A stretch of DNA of 64,000 nt from Siderastrea siderea (Eukaryota; Cnidaria; Anthozoa; Scleractinia; Rhizangiidae): positions 1,124,501-1,188,500 of the forward strand of contig OZ034966.1 in the NCBI GenBank assembly GCA_964030785.1, in the 5' to 3' direction. This document shows, piece by piece, positions 29,631 through 41,165 of the stretch (positions within the stretch are counted from its first letter, which is position 1; each line of letters begins with the position of its first letter). The notes beneath the pieces were generated by a model. That model saw only the letters and a program-made list of their open reading frames with translations. It was not told the origin of the DNA and searched no databases. A program made the position numbers and the translations under genes.

Positions 29631-32600
29631 CAGCGGCGTAGCCAGGATTTTTTTATAGGGGGGTTCCAAATGGGAATTGTAATTGTGAACGTAAAACGGA
29701 GCGCCGGAGGCGCTCGGCCTCTAGGGGGGTCCGGGGGCATGCCCCCCGGGAAATTTCCAAATTTGTGGTCCCCAGAAATGGCATCTCCTTGATTCTGAGC
29801 ATAAATTTTTAGCAATTTTAGCGTCAATTGAAGCTAGTATTTCTAAGAAGGGAAGCTCAAAATCCCGCGTACCAGGTAATTTTTATGGCGTACCATTTAC
29901 TTCCGGCGTACCGTCACTCACTAGTCAGCTAGTATATCAGCCAGAAGTAGGCGCCGTGGATGCTTCCGTGCAAAAATGTCGACTGTTGCACTAATGTCAA
30001 TTTGTCTGTTGTAATGTATGTTCATAAGAGCAAGTCCTGACTCTCGCTCGCTGGTCATTGTAGCCCGCAGGTATGTCTTTAGTCTGCGCAATGTGCTGAA
30101 CGATTGCTCACATTCTGCAGAAGTAATTGGCAACGTGCACAAGATGCGCAGCAACTTGTGCACATTTGGATAAAAATCGCTGTCACATTCTGCCAAGGCC
30201 TGCACTGCACTGTTTGGTAGATCTTGATCCGCACTTAGCCACTTTCGCCGCCAACAGGCAAGCTCCACATCTGCAACTTGGGGTGATGGTAGATCATCTG
30301 CATAGTACTGGATGGCAGCTTGCACAGGGTTTCCTTCTTGAGAAACAAGCAAGGCTGGTAGTACGCACAGGAGGGAAGACATCACAGCATCATTGTTTGG
30401 GTCGAAGTATGAATCCATCTCAGAGATAAGGTGATCTAGCAGAGGAATTGTAAGCGCTCTTTTGTAGTACTCCTTGGGTGATTCTGCTTCAACATTGCTT
30501 CGGTGCTGTTGCCGACCAACAACGCGTGGCATAGAGGGCTCGATGTCTGCTTTTCTCGCTGTGGTGGTAGCCATGTTGTACCAATCCGTGCAATGTTTCT
30601 CTATGTCTCCTCTGATGTTCTGCAGGTCTCTCTTAAAATCTCCGATGTGGTTGTATGCCTGATAGACATCGATTTCTTGCTTTTGCAGCTTGACACTGAG
30701 TGGCTTCAGTATGGACAGGCATTTCATCGTGGTCACCTGGGTGATGATGAATGCAAAGTTTGATACTGCATTTAATAGGCTATTCGCCTTGTTTCTGCTC
30801 TCAGTATCCCAGTTCCAGGCCGTGTCCCCATACTGATTTGCAAACAGTCGCTCATTTGCCATAGTGCTCGCAGTATAGATGGGAAAAGTGCAAAGAAAAC
30901 TTCATGTGCTTCATGCCTTTCAACCCACCGTGTTCTATACAGGTTGTGCAATGTTGTTTTGCTGGCCTCTGGGCTTTCTTTCTCAATCACCGCAATCAAG
31001 AGCTTGTTACGTTTGGGTGAATACTTGAAAAAATTGGAAACTTCATTGAATGTTCCAAGCATGTTCCTTATGAGGGGTTGATCACAGGAGTGAACGATTG
31101 CGAGGTTAAGACAATGAGACCTGCAGTGTGTGTACACAGCTTTTGGACATTTTTCCCGTATGAGAGCTTGTGTGCCGCGCCTAGAGGATGCCATGTTAGA
31201 CGTGCCGTCGTACCCTTGTCCCCGACAGTTTTTTATGTCCAAGTTCCATTGTGGCAGAGTATGTAGAATCGATTGCGCGATCGCCTCCCCCGTTATCCTC
31301 TGCAGGCTGTTGAACCCTAAAAAATCTTCGTGAATATTTCCGTCACTGTCAACAAATCGTATGACGAGTGACAGTTGTTCAGTGTTCGCGACATCGGTTA
31401 CTTCGTCGGCTAGAAGAGAAAAATATGGAGCCTCTGCTGGAATTTCACTTACTATACTTTCTCGTAGCTGTTCTCCAATTATGCTGATTAGTTCATTTTG
31501 TATAGTAGGCGATGTGTACTTCGCTCGATTTGAGGCCTCGTTGAAATGGTTTACGAGAACCTCATCACCTGCATCAGCCCGAAATTTTAATAATGCCAAA
31601 AAGTTGCCTGGATTCTTTTCTCCTGTAGTGGACTCTACATGGCCTCTGAGAGCTATATTTTGCCTCCCACAATAAATTATGCACGAAATGATACTGTGCA
31701 ACAGCTTCCGATTTTTCTCAATCTGGGTTGATCTTTGGGTATCTATGATTGAGCTTATTGCTTTCTGGGGTTCCTGCATGATCCTAATGAAATTCTCCGC
31801 CTTTACTGTTGCAGCGATATGGTACTCCTTCTTGTGGTGTTGTTTAAGAATATCTGTCGCTTTGTTGAAGTTTTTCAGAGGTGACTTAACCAATACACCG
31901 GCTGCGGTGTTGGTCGCAAATAACATACAGTATTTGCAGAACCCACCATCTCCAGATTCGCTGTAGACAAGCCACGGATGTGTACTCTGCCACGATGTCT
32001 GAAAGGACCTCATTTGTTTGTGCATCTTTGTTTTTGGGAAAGCATATTGGTCGTCGGGCTTGAAATGATTTGTCAAGAGAGTATTAATACTTCTCTGCGT
32101 CAGTTAGGGTTGCAGTGGATTCGGGTTTCCTTTTAGAATCGTGGAGAAGTCGGCATTTTTAAAAGAATCTGCACTGGCCTCTGTCTTCTGAGCATCTTCA
32201 CCTAATATATAAAAAGAGTAAATACGTTTAATAAGAACATTTCATTCTATTACATATACAAAACATTAAACATTAAACATTAACCAGAGAATTAAATTAA
32301 AGTAACTATTACAAACCTACTGGCCTTGCCTCTGGAATAGAAGGATTTGCGGTTCGCTCGATAGTTTCTGCATCTATTAATGGACTAAGAACATAATGCA
32401 AAGTGAATAAAAGCCTTTCAAACTGACGTTAAGTCTACTATAGCACGGATGCAGTTTCAGTTTGTGTGACACTTTCGAAATTAAATAAATACCTCGCGCG
32501 TTTCGCTGGTGGTTCTCCATCATTCCGTCTGGGGTTTTCGCTGCTGCTTTGACTCTCAGTTCTGTCATAAATAAGTATTTAATCGTTTGTGTATCAGTGA

Positions 32601-33031
32601 TTTTAAATACTCTTAATTCAAAAGACAGAATATGATATAACGTACCTTTTACCAGTGAAAAATCCTGTTATAGAACGCTGCATATTGAATCGAATCTTCG
32701 CTTCTTTCGACTTTCCCGCCGTGACCTTTGATCTGACAACAGGGTGGCGGCAGCCGACCATGTGCATGTCGTGTGCAGATTTGAATCCGAGGCCACCAAA
32801 GGCGCTGGATCCCACGTACAACGCAGGCTTGTATACACGAAATTTTGTTATTGTAAACACAAGGTGATACTTTATAGATTTCATTTTATTTTCTCAAAAA
32901 TTTCATTTTTCTAATCTGGCGGAATTAAAGGGGGGTTCTAATAATATTTTTTCTCGTGACTTAGCTATTGCGATATCCCGAAGGGGGGGGGGTTCCGGAA
33001 CCCCTGGAACCCTCCCCTGGCTACGCCACTG
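29631..33031 (-). mobile_element. hAT-family DNA transposon, copy 1 (in BEL/Pao gag-pol)
   Basis: Terminal repeats CAGYGGCGTAGCCAGG at both ends. 5-bp target duplication ATTAT (29626-29630 and 33032-33036). 3.4 kb, nearly identical to the reverse-oriented copy at 49881-53285. The ends carry homopolymer G/C runs. A 5-bp duplication is shorter than the 8 bp usual for hAT but fits subgroups described with 5-6 bp. Confidence 0.92.
29921..32684 (-). pseudogene. hAT transposase, copy 1 (spliced, with shared stop and frameshift)
   Basis: Same structure as copy 2 (see 50233-52995), mirrored: ATG near 32684, small 5' exons, then a DUF4371-type region (main frame about 30772-32103) and the hAT carboxy-terminal dimerisation region (29921-30862). 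It carries the same in-frame TAA just before the main frame and the same frame change between main and carboxy-terminal parts as copy 2, so neither copy should make full-length protein. Confidence 0.8.
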
Positions 33032-33036
33032 ATTAT

Positions 33037-34279
33037 CGAGCGTAAGATGGGTCCCGACGACAGGAAAGTGTGGTCACGTGACCTCCAGCGGGAAGGGAAG
33101 CCAGCGACTCTCCAAGGGCTACTGAGCTGGATGACATCTGAAATGAAGTCACGCATGCGCGCCATCGCACCAGTGAGAAGTGATTCGAGCCACCGGTCGA
33201 TCAACCATTTTAAAACAGAGGAGGATAGCCAAGAAAAGCACAAATGTTGGATCTGCAAGGTCTCAACGCACTGGCCAGACCAATGTCGTAAATTCCAATC
33301 GCTTAGCATTGATGATCGCATCAAAGCCATCAAAGATAATCACGCGTGTTTTAGTTGCTTGAAAAAGGCTGGAAGGAATCATCGAGCGTTTAACTGCAGC
33401 AGACGCAAGAAATGTGTCAAGTCTGAGAATGGCCAGAAATGCCAGGCATACCACCACCCACTCCTGCACAAGACAGCAGCCGTGGGCGTCGCAGCAACAG
33501 CTGCACTTGACAGCATTGGAATCATCTTACCAGTAGTAACCGCCACACTTCAAGGCCAAGACGGAATGCAAAAGCAAGGGAACATTTTATTGGACTCCGG
33601 AGCACAGATCAGCCTGATTCGAAATGAAACCGCCGCCTCGCTAGGCTTGAAAGGAAGGGACACTTCCATAACGATCGCAAAGGTTGGTGGAGATGAGGAA
33701 ACGATTGCGACTAAAGTTTACAAGGTACCAGTTTGTACTCCCGACCGGGGTAACACGTACTCTGTGAAGGCAATCGGAATCACACACATCAGCGACGATG
33801 TCACACCAGTGCAGATAAAGCCAATGGCTAAGCAGCTCGGAATAGAGAACGAGAAGATTCGCCGCGGAAAGGGACCGGTTGACCTGCTCATCGGCATCGA
33901 CCACGCCCAGTTACACACAGGCGAAACAAAGCAGTCCGGACAGCTAGTAGCAAGAAAGACGCCCCTAGGATGGGTACTGTTCGGAGGCAGTTCATCAGGT
34001 ACCGAGGCAGCCAGTCAAATCTATCACGTGGCGTACGCAACACCAGTGGAGTTAACTGATTTTTGGAAGACCGAGGTCATGGGGGTAGAAGTGAAACCCT
34101 GTATCTGCGACGCGGACAAGTTAAGCCAAATTGAGAGAGAGGAAGCTGAGATTATTAACAATTCATGTAAGAAAATTGGAGACCAGTGGCTAGTCCCATA
34201 CCCCTGGAAAAAGAACCCAAGGCTTCTCCCAGATAACAAGGCCGTAGCAACAAAACGACTGGAGGCTACGGAGCGATGA
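33037..34279 (+). CDS. BEL/Pao gag end, zinc knuckles and protease
   Basis: Continuation of gag after the hAT. First ATG at 33047. Two Cys/His knuckles (CWICKVSTHWPDQC and CFSCLKKAGRNHRAFNC) bind RNA. The DUF1758 aspartic protease follows with LLDSGAQISLI as the catalytic Asp motif and DLLIGIDHA near its end. The frame ends at a TGA at the start of the reverse transcriptase. Confidence 0.88.
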
Positions 34280-34897
34280 CTAAAGAAACATCCTGAGCAG
34301 GCTACCGCGTACAACAAGCAAATGAATGAGATGTGTGAAATGGGGTTTGCCAGAAAGCTCACAGAGGACGAGTTGACAAGCTATCAGGGACCCGTGCATT
34401 ACATAAGTCACCATGAAATAGTTCGCCCTGGGAACTGAAGCACCCCAATCCGCATTGTTTACAATTGTTCTTCCAGTTATCAAGGACATGTTCTCAATGA
34501 CTATTGGATGAAAAGGCCGGACTTGTTGAATGACTTATTTGGAGTTATTCTGCGATTCAGGGAGAGAGAATGTGCATTAATAGGAGACTTGTCCAATATG
34601 TACCACCGGGTCTTAATACCGGAAGTGCCAGATCAACATGTTCATCGCTATCTATGGCGAAACATGGAAACTGAAAGACCGCCAGATGTCTATGTCAAAA
34701 CGGTTTTGACATTTGGAGATAAACCCGCACCAGCTATGGCGCAAATTGCGTTGAGGAAAAGTGCAGAGGAAGGAGAGGAGTTCTATCCCGAGGCAGCGAA
34801 GGTGCTGAAGGAAGACGTATACATGGATGACATTTGCCACTCAGAGAACACTGTACAAGAAACTTGAAAGGTAGCTGAAGACTTAGACAAGATCTTA
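34280..34897 (+). pseudogene. BEL/Pao reverse transcriptase core (three TGA stops)
   Basis: Encodes the RT palm: RIVYNCSSSYQGHVLND, ALIGDLSNMYHRV and the catalytic DVYMDDI box at about 34817. It is interrupted by TGA at the junction with the protease frame, near 34437 and near 34865. All three are TGA, the pattern expected when CGA codons decay at methylated CpG. Confidence 0.85.
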
Positions 34898-36210
34898 ATG
34901 AAGGGAGGTTTCAGTGTGAAAAACTGGAAATCAAACAAGCCATTGGCACCCGTTAACGAGGATTCAAGCGAGGAAGAAACGAAGGTGTTCCATACAACGA
35001 GACCTGGAGAAGACGATAGTGTCTTAGGAACAGCATGGAATAGTGCGACAGACACCATCTCCCTGAAAGTCCGTTCAGACCTCCTGAAACTCTCCGCAAC
35101 AGATCATCAAAGAATGGAGGAAATCAAGCTAACAAAGAGAATGTTGCTAAGGAACATAGCGAAGATTTACGACCCCATCGGATTAGCAGCTGCGCTCACC
35201 ATCCGCGCCAAGATTGGAATGCAAGAGCTCTGGAGAATGGGTTTCGACTGGGATGATGAGTTACCACTACAGGTGAAGACAAAGTGGGTACAACTCCTGG
35301 ATGAAATGCAAGAGCTTGGCAATGTTACATTTGCGAGGTGTCTTCTAACACCCGGAGCCGTGGAGCCGCCACTACTGTGCGTCTTCTCAGATGCGTCAAC
35401 CGAAGCTTTTGGATGTTGCGCATACATCAGGAAGAAGAATCCAGACCGCACTTATGAAGTTAAACTAGTAGCTGCTAAGTCACGAGTGGCCCCCCTCAAA
35501 CAGCTGACCGTCCCGCGCCTTGAGTTGCAAGCCGCGGTACTCGCCTCACGACTCGCCAAGACAATACGGGAGGAGTCTAGGATACAGTTCAAGTCCGTCC
35601 ACTTTTTCACAGACAGTACTATCACCCTGGCTTGGATAAAGAGCCCTTCATGCGCCTTCAAGCCGTTCGTATCTGCAAGAATTGGAGAGATCCAAAGTAA
35701 TTCCGAACCAAGTCAGTGGAGGCATATTCCTGGAGAGGTAAACGTGGCTGACGACTTGTCCAGAGGAATTAGCGTTCAGGATTTGACGGGGAGATGGAGT
35801 GATGGGTCAGAGTTTCTACGACTTCCGGTAGAACTCTGGCCACAGCCAGACGTAGCGCAGGCACTCCCAGAAGAGCACATGGAGCGCCAGCGAGCAGAAG
35901 CGGTTTGCCAGGTGAAGATAGCTGAAAATCCGATTGACCCTCAAGCGTTTTCTAGCTGGAGGAGACTGATTAGAGTCACAGCACGTATAAGGAGACTGGC
36001 CGAGAAAATACGTCTCAGGAAACACGCCCAAGAGGGGCGCCAGGGTCCGTTAACCCCCGAGGAACTTCTGCAAGCAGAATTATACTGGATCAAAGATGCA
36101 CAGAAAAGCCTACATGATCGCATGGCAAAGGGCGAGTTGAAGACACTGAGCCCCTTCAGTGACGACAAGGGAATTATCAGACTTGGAGGAAGACTGGACA
36201 AAGCCATAAT
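34898..36210 (+). CDS. BEL/Pao RT connection and RNase H
   Basis: Open frame with KRMLLRNIAKIYDPIGLAAA (RT-RNase H connection), FSDASTEAFGCCAY, VPRLELQAAVLASRLA, FFTDSTITLAWI and HIPGEVNVADDLSRG, the BEL/Pao RNase H signatures with their acidic residues. The frame is lost near 36210 in the linker to the integrase. Confidence 0.87.
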
Positions 36211-37386
36211 GTGTCCTACGAGACAAAACACCCCGCCCTGCTCCCGAGTACACACTGGATATCACTCTTGATAACACGACACATGCATCAATTCGGCCAT
36301 CCAGGAGTGGTTACTACAACCGCCAAGACAAGACAGCAATACTGGATCTTGAAGGCTAACAAGCTGAGCAAATTGGTGAAATCCCGTTGTGCTTTCTGCA
36401 GAGAAATGGCGCATAAGGCCGAGGAGCAACTGATGGCTGACCTGCCCGATCTACGTCTGGCTCCGCATACCCCGCCATTATACTATAATTCCTGTGATTA
36501 CTTCGGACCTTACAATGTCAAGATTGGAAGAAACAAACAGATGAAGCACTATGGCGTAATATTTACCTGCCTGAACACGCGAGCAGTCCACCTGGAGTTA
36601 GCCGTGGACTTATCTACGATGGAATTCATGCAAGTCTTGCGGAGATTTTTCTCCATTCGAGGTCACCCAGCGCTCATGATGAGTGACAACGGGTCACTGA
36701 TGGTTGGAGCAGAAAGAGAGTTACGAGAGATGATCGAAGGTTGGGATGTTGACGAGCTCAAGACGTTTTGTGCGGAAAAAGGAATCCAATGGAAGTTTGT
36801 TACACCTGCAGCTCCGCATCAGAATGGCTGTGCTGAGTCTCTCGTAAAGACGTGCAAGAAAGCGCTGAAAGGTGCAATAGGTGACCAAGTGTTAACGCCG
36901 TTTGAGTTATACACCTGTCTGATGGAAGTCGGTAACCTCGTCAACCAACGCCCGATAGGTCACATTCCTAACGACCCGGATGACGGTACGTACCTGTGCC
37001 CAAACGACATGCTGCTAGGACGAGCTTCATCGACAGTACCACAGGGACCGTTCAAGGAAACGAGGAATCCACGGCGCAGGGTAGAGTTCATTCAACGGAT
37101 TGTGGACTCGTTCTGGAAGCGCTGGGCCAGAGATGTTTTCCCGACACTCATTCCGAGGAAGAGATGGCACACAGAGCGACGCAATGTACGAGTTGGTGAT
37201 GTCGCAGTACTTTCAAATGACAACAAAGCTATCAGAGGAAAGTGGACCATCTGCAGAGTGATAGAAGTCTACCCTGGTCCAGACGGTCGAGTCAGGAACG
37301 TGAAAGTGAAGACAGCAGAATCAGAGTACCTCAGGCCGGTCACCAAGATCGCTATTATCTGCCCTGCTGAAGGATACGATTGCTGA
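36211..37386 (+). CDS. BEL/Pao integrase
   Basis: 391 codons in a frame shifted from the upstream one. Zinc region HMHQFGHPG ... CAFCREM. Catalytic core with Asp in SCDYFGPYNV, Asp in MMSDNGSLM and Glu in GCAESLVKTC, the DDE triad. DUF5641-type carboxy domain RNVRVGDVAVL ... YPGPDGRVRNVKVKT. It would insert the cDNA and cause the 5-bp duplication seen here. Intact in itself, but dependent on a broken polyprotein. Confidence 0.92.
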   Translation: MSYETKHPALLPSTHWISLLITRHMHQFGHPGVVTTTAKTRQQYWILKANKLSKLVKSRCAFCREMAHKAEEQLMADLPDLRLAPHTPPLYYNSCDYFGPYNVKIGRNKQMKHYGVIFTCLNTRAVHLELAVDLSTMEFMQVLRRFFSIRGHPALMMSDNGSLMVGAERELREMIEGWDVDELKTFCAEKGIQWKFVTPAAPHQNGCAESLVKTCKKALKGAIGDQVLTPFELYTCLMEVGNLVNQRPIGHIPNDPDDGTYLCPNDMLLGRASSTVPQGPFKETRNPRRRVEFIQRIVDSFWKRWARDVFPTLIPRKRWHTERRNVRVGDVAVLSNDNKAIRGKWTICRVIEVYPGPDGRVRNVKVKTAESEYLRPVTKIAIICPAEGYDC

Positions 37387-37425
37387 GCTGAATGAAAAGG
37401 ACTACGCCCTTTTCGGGGCGGAGAA

Positions 37426-37913
37426 TGTTTCGATAAAAACTAGTGATTCGTTGATTAATAATTGATTGACTGCGAGAATCAGAACATGCACATGCTTTAG
37501 TTAATAAGTATACAGTATTTGATATTGATTGACACTGCACGCACAAAGTGATGCGAGTAAGGACTTGATTTAGTCGGATCGGAATTGTTGAGCTAGCCAG
37601 GATTATACGTACACGAACAGCTAACCAGGATTTATTAAGAAACGTCGCTAACCAGGATTAAGAAGCAAACATTGTTAACCAGGATCCAATTTAACCGCCA
37701 CAGAAGTAAGTGATATTTACATAGGATTTGTACTATGGCATTGCAAGTTGTAATGTAAATCAGGAGATTTAAGACGCGCTTATATTTTGGTTTTTGATCG
37801 AATAAATTATCTCAGAATCCGCAACTGTAATCAACTATAAGAATCACCAAATAAATCAGGAGCAAGAATTATACGATATGTGGCTGGTTTATACAGAGTA
37901 ATCCGAGGGAACA
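37426..37913 (+). repeat. BEL/Pao 3' LTR
   Basis: Preceded by a purine-rich GGGGCGGAGAA tract. About eight differences from the 5' LTR. Confidence 0.95.
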
Positions 37914-38054
37914 TTCTTCACTTCGAGAAAATTGAACTTAATATATGAAATTCATATATTTGAACTGCGGATAAAGACAGAATTATGTGAAGATCATCGC
38001 AGCGAAGGTGTTTCAACCTAAGCGGTTGAAAAGAAGAAACCTAAAAAAAACTCA

Positions 38055-38127
38055 GGCTTGAACGGGAATGGAACCCATGACCTCTGCGATACCGTTGCAG
38101 CGCTCTACCCAACTGAGCTATCAAGCC
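38055..38127 (-). tRNA. tRNA-Thr-like head (GGT in anticodon place), probably non-functional
   Basis: Acceptor ends GGCTTGA/TCAAGCC pair perfectly; D-arm TAGCTCAGTTGGGTAGAGC; T-arm GGGTTCCATTCCC. The loop carries GGT, but the base before it is not T and the last anticodon-stem pair is mismatched. Confidence 0.5.
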
Positions 38128-38307
38128 AACTGGGAGCTGGTCAATTGAGAGTTCGTATTTATCCCGTAGATGGTGAATAAATGAACATTAATAATTATAT
38201 GAAATTCATATATTTGAACTGTGGATAAAGATAGAATTACGTGAAGATCATCGCAGTGAAGATGTTTTAACCTAAGCGGTTGAAAAGAAGAAACCTGAAA
38301 AAATTTA

Positions 38308-38380
38308 GGCTTGAACGGGAATCGAACCCATGACCTCTGCGATACAGGTGCAGCGCTCTAACAAACTGAGCTATCAAGCC
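38308..38380 (-). tRNA. tRNA-Thr-like head (TGT in anticodon place), probably non-functional
   Basis: Same fold; T-arm GGGTTCGATTCCC is a good B box. Anticodon place reads TGT. The D-arm has TTTGTTAGAGC. Confidence 0.5.
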
Positions 38381-38462
38381 AAATGGGAGCTGGACAATTG
38401 AGAGTTCATTTATTCACCATCTACGGGATAAATACGAACTCTCAATTAACCAGCTCCCAGTT

Positions 38463-38535
38463 GGCTTGATAGCTCAGTTGGTTAGAGCGCTGCACCAATA
38501 TCGCAGCGGTCATGGGTTCGATTCCCGTTCAAGCC
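38463..38535 (+). tRNA. tRNA-like head (AAT in anticodon place), probably non-functional
   Basis: Perfect acceptor and T-arm, but the anticodon place has drifted to AAT (Ile) while the rest matches the Thr-like copies, and base 33 is C. Confidence 0.5.
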
Positions 38536-38836
38536 TGAATTTTTTCAGGTTACTTCTTTTCAACCGCTTAGGTTGAAACACCTGCACTGCGATGATCTTC
38601 ACACAATTCCATCCGAGAAAATTATAGCTATGACAACCAAACTTACGGGACAGATGGTACGTCCAAAATGTTTCCTTTGGGCTCCACAACATGTCCTGAT
38701 GACGTCATGTCACGTAAGAATGAAGTCATGTTCTCAAATGGCGGCCATCTTGGATCTGTCATCTTGGATTTCTTAAATTTTTCCAAAACCTCCGAAATGT
38801 ACCAAAATTGACCAGAAAGTAATCGAAATCAATTAA

Positions 38837-41161
38837 GAGGCTCTGACTGTAAATATCGAGAATCGGCGGACAAGCTCAGAAAATCGAAAATCCTGATAAC
38901 TTGCCAGAAGAACACTTTTGGGGAGCTATCTTCGAAAATATAACTTAAACCTTCTGGAATTCTATTGTTTTCGGGAAATTCGGAAAAACGGTTTTGCTTA
39001 ATTTATTACGCAATAATCAGGCTTAAAATTAAACAAATTGAAAACGCTTGCTTTAAAACCGTTTGCAACGCCAGAAAACAATTTTAATTTTAAATGATAG
39101 CAATACCCTTATACTTTCTATCAATGGAAATTGCATGGAGTTTTGCTTTATTTATGTGGTTTGGTGGTTCTTTGAAACAAAGGCATTTTGCACACTTCGG
39201 AAAAAGGCCAAAATTGGTAAACTACAGAGGCTTAAAATAGGTCTTGGTATGTCTAATATCGAATTGAAATAAACACTGTGATAAAGTTTGGTCCTACTTC
39301 TATTATGATATTAAATAAAAAATCTGGGCAATTCAGGCTCGCGCTGACAAAAACAAAAATTCGCGAACCAGTGTTGCCAAAATTTGCATAATGAAATGAA
39401 TCTGAAATGAAAAGTAGTAGTTTGGGTGAGTTTAATTTAGAGAATTTTATTCACTGAAGACACACAAAGAATGGACTAAAACATTTCTTCAATCTATTCT
39501 TGCATTGTTTTGGGCTTGTACTATTTTTACGTAAAACTAAAGAGAAGGAGAAGAAGTTTTAAAAGTTCCACACAAGTTGTTGCGTGACCCGTGTCACGTG
39601 AATATTTTTGTCAATTTGTCAACCTACTTATGGCAGTTTTTGAATGCGGTCTCCTACATTGGCCGCTGTTTTATGCATGGATAGTTCTCCAGCGAATAAC
39701 GTACGCATCCCTGTGTTTGGGGCATACTGTCATGTGCAGTTGATATTCTACTGGGACAAAAATTCCGACAGGCAAGTCTAGAATTAGTTTCGTATACATA
39801 TGACACCTTTCTCTTCGAGAGAAGAAAACTGCGACATAGTATGTTGTTGTGTACGTGACTCGATCGCTCCTTTCAAACGGCTACTAAGATTTTGGGCGAC
39901 TTTTTGAAATGACACTAGTTTGGCCAGGAAGCAAAAGTGCATCATTATTATTATGATTTATACGTATTTGTCAAAACATGTGCTGTTTCTATCAATATTA
40001 TTACACTTGTATAAATATGTTTAAAATTAAACGTAAACCACGAACGGGATCGGTATTTATGAGTTCTTAATGCGGCTGTATATCTAAGAGATGTCAATAC
40101 ACAGTTTGTTTGGTTTTACTTTGCAAGATCATTGAGAACTCTTTCACAGTTTTCGAGGAAAAGATTTTCATTGAAGAATATTTTCACGTTTGCATGAACG
40201 GGCAGTGTCGGTTGCTTGACTTGATTATTTTGAGTGGTACTTTGTGTTCCTTACCTTACACAGCCATTTTAGCTCTCAATTTATACGCGTACGTCAACTT
40301 TAATGATTAATAAAAGAAACCGTTTGGATTTTTGAGAACATTAGTATTTTCCGAAAGAAACTGCAAATAACAAAGAAAGGCCACTGGTGCTGCAGAGTAA
40401 AGACATCTGACAAAATATGGTAACCCACTGCACTCTTAAGTTTCACCAACAATTTTCCAAATTCGTTCGTAATTCTTCAGAAAGATAAATGAAGATACCA
40501 GCGAATGCAGCATCTAGTAGAAAGACCATCTGAAAATAGCTACGGTAAACGATTTGTCATATTTCAAGTCGTCCTTCCATTACAGTTCTTTTTCCTATTA
40601 TCCAAATTATGCAAATTTTGGCAACACTGGTTCGCGAATTTTTTTTTTGTCAGCGCGAGCCTGAATTGCCAGGATTTTTTATTTCATATCATAATAGAAG
40701 TAGGGCCAAACTTTATCACAGTGTTTATTTCAATTCGATATTAGACATACCAAGACCTATCTTAAGCCTCTGAAGTTTACTAATTTTTGCCTTTTTCGGA
40801 AGTGCGCAAAATGCCTTTGTTTCAAAGAATCACCAAACCACATAAATAAAGCAAAACTCCATGCAATTGCCATTGATAGAAAGTAGAAGAGTATTGCTAT
40901 TATTTAAAGTTAAAATTGTTATCTGGCGTTGCAAGTTTTTTACAAACAAGCGCATTCAATTTGTTTAATTTTAAACCTGATTTTTGCATAATTAATTAAG
41001 CAAAACCGTTTTTTCCGAGTTTCTCCAAAACAATAGAATCCCAGAAGGTTTAAGTAATATTTTCGAAGATAGCTCCCCAAAGGTGTTCTTCTGGCAAGTT
41101 ATCAGGATTTTCGATTTTTTGAGCTTGTCCAACGATTCTCGATATTTACAGTCAGAGCCTC
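38837..41161. mobile_element. TTAA-flanked fold-back element with about 560-bp inverted arms
   Basis: Left arm 38837-39400 and right arm 40600-41161 are diverged reverse complements, starting GAGGCTCTGACTGTAAATAT. TTAA flanks both ends (38833-38836 and 41162-41165). The 1.2-kb middle has no transposase. A TTAA duplication points to the piggyBac or Kolobok groups; the GAGG ends do not decide between them. The arms are visibly diverged, so it is not young. Confidence 0.8.
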
Positions 41162-41165
41162 TTAA

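Larger units (their letters stand above)
27955..37913 (+). mobile_element. Nearly complete BEL/Pao LTR retrotransposon, interrupted by a hAT
   Basis: Two LTRs (27955-28444 and 37426-37913) start TGTTTCG and end AACA. They are flanked by a 5-bp duplication TTCTT (27950-27954 and 37914-37918). Between them are gag, zinc knuckles, protease, reverse transcriptase, RNase H and integrase in BEL/Pao order. Removing the 3.4-kb hAT leaves about 6.5 kb, a normal BEL/Pao length. The LTRs differ at about eight positions in 490, so the insertion is fairly recent, yet pol has several stops. Confidence 0.93.
37941..38640. repeat. Cluster of three tRNA-Thr-headed repeat units
   Basis: Two tandem units on the minus strand and one on the plus strand. 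Each has a tRNA-like head with the same flanks: GGGAGCTGG...CAATTGAGAGTTCG on the head side and TTCAACCGCTTAGGTTGAAA on the tail side. The second and third units face each other head to head around 38381-38462. The constant flanks mark this as a dispersed SINE-like family, not three independent tRNA genes. Confidence 0.75.

Noticed and set aside
38055..38535. Three functional nuclear tRNA genes
   Set aside because: Shared non-tRNA flanks, a non-T base before the anticodon, an anticodon-stem mismatch and drifting anticodons favour a SINE-like repeat; kept as low-confidence tRNA-like features.
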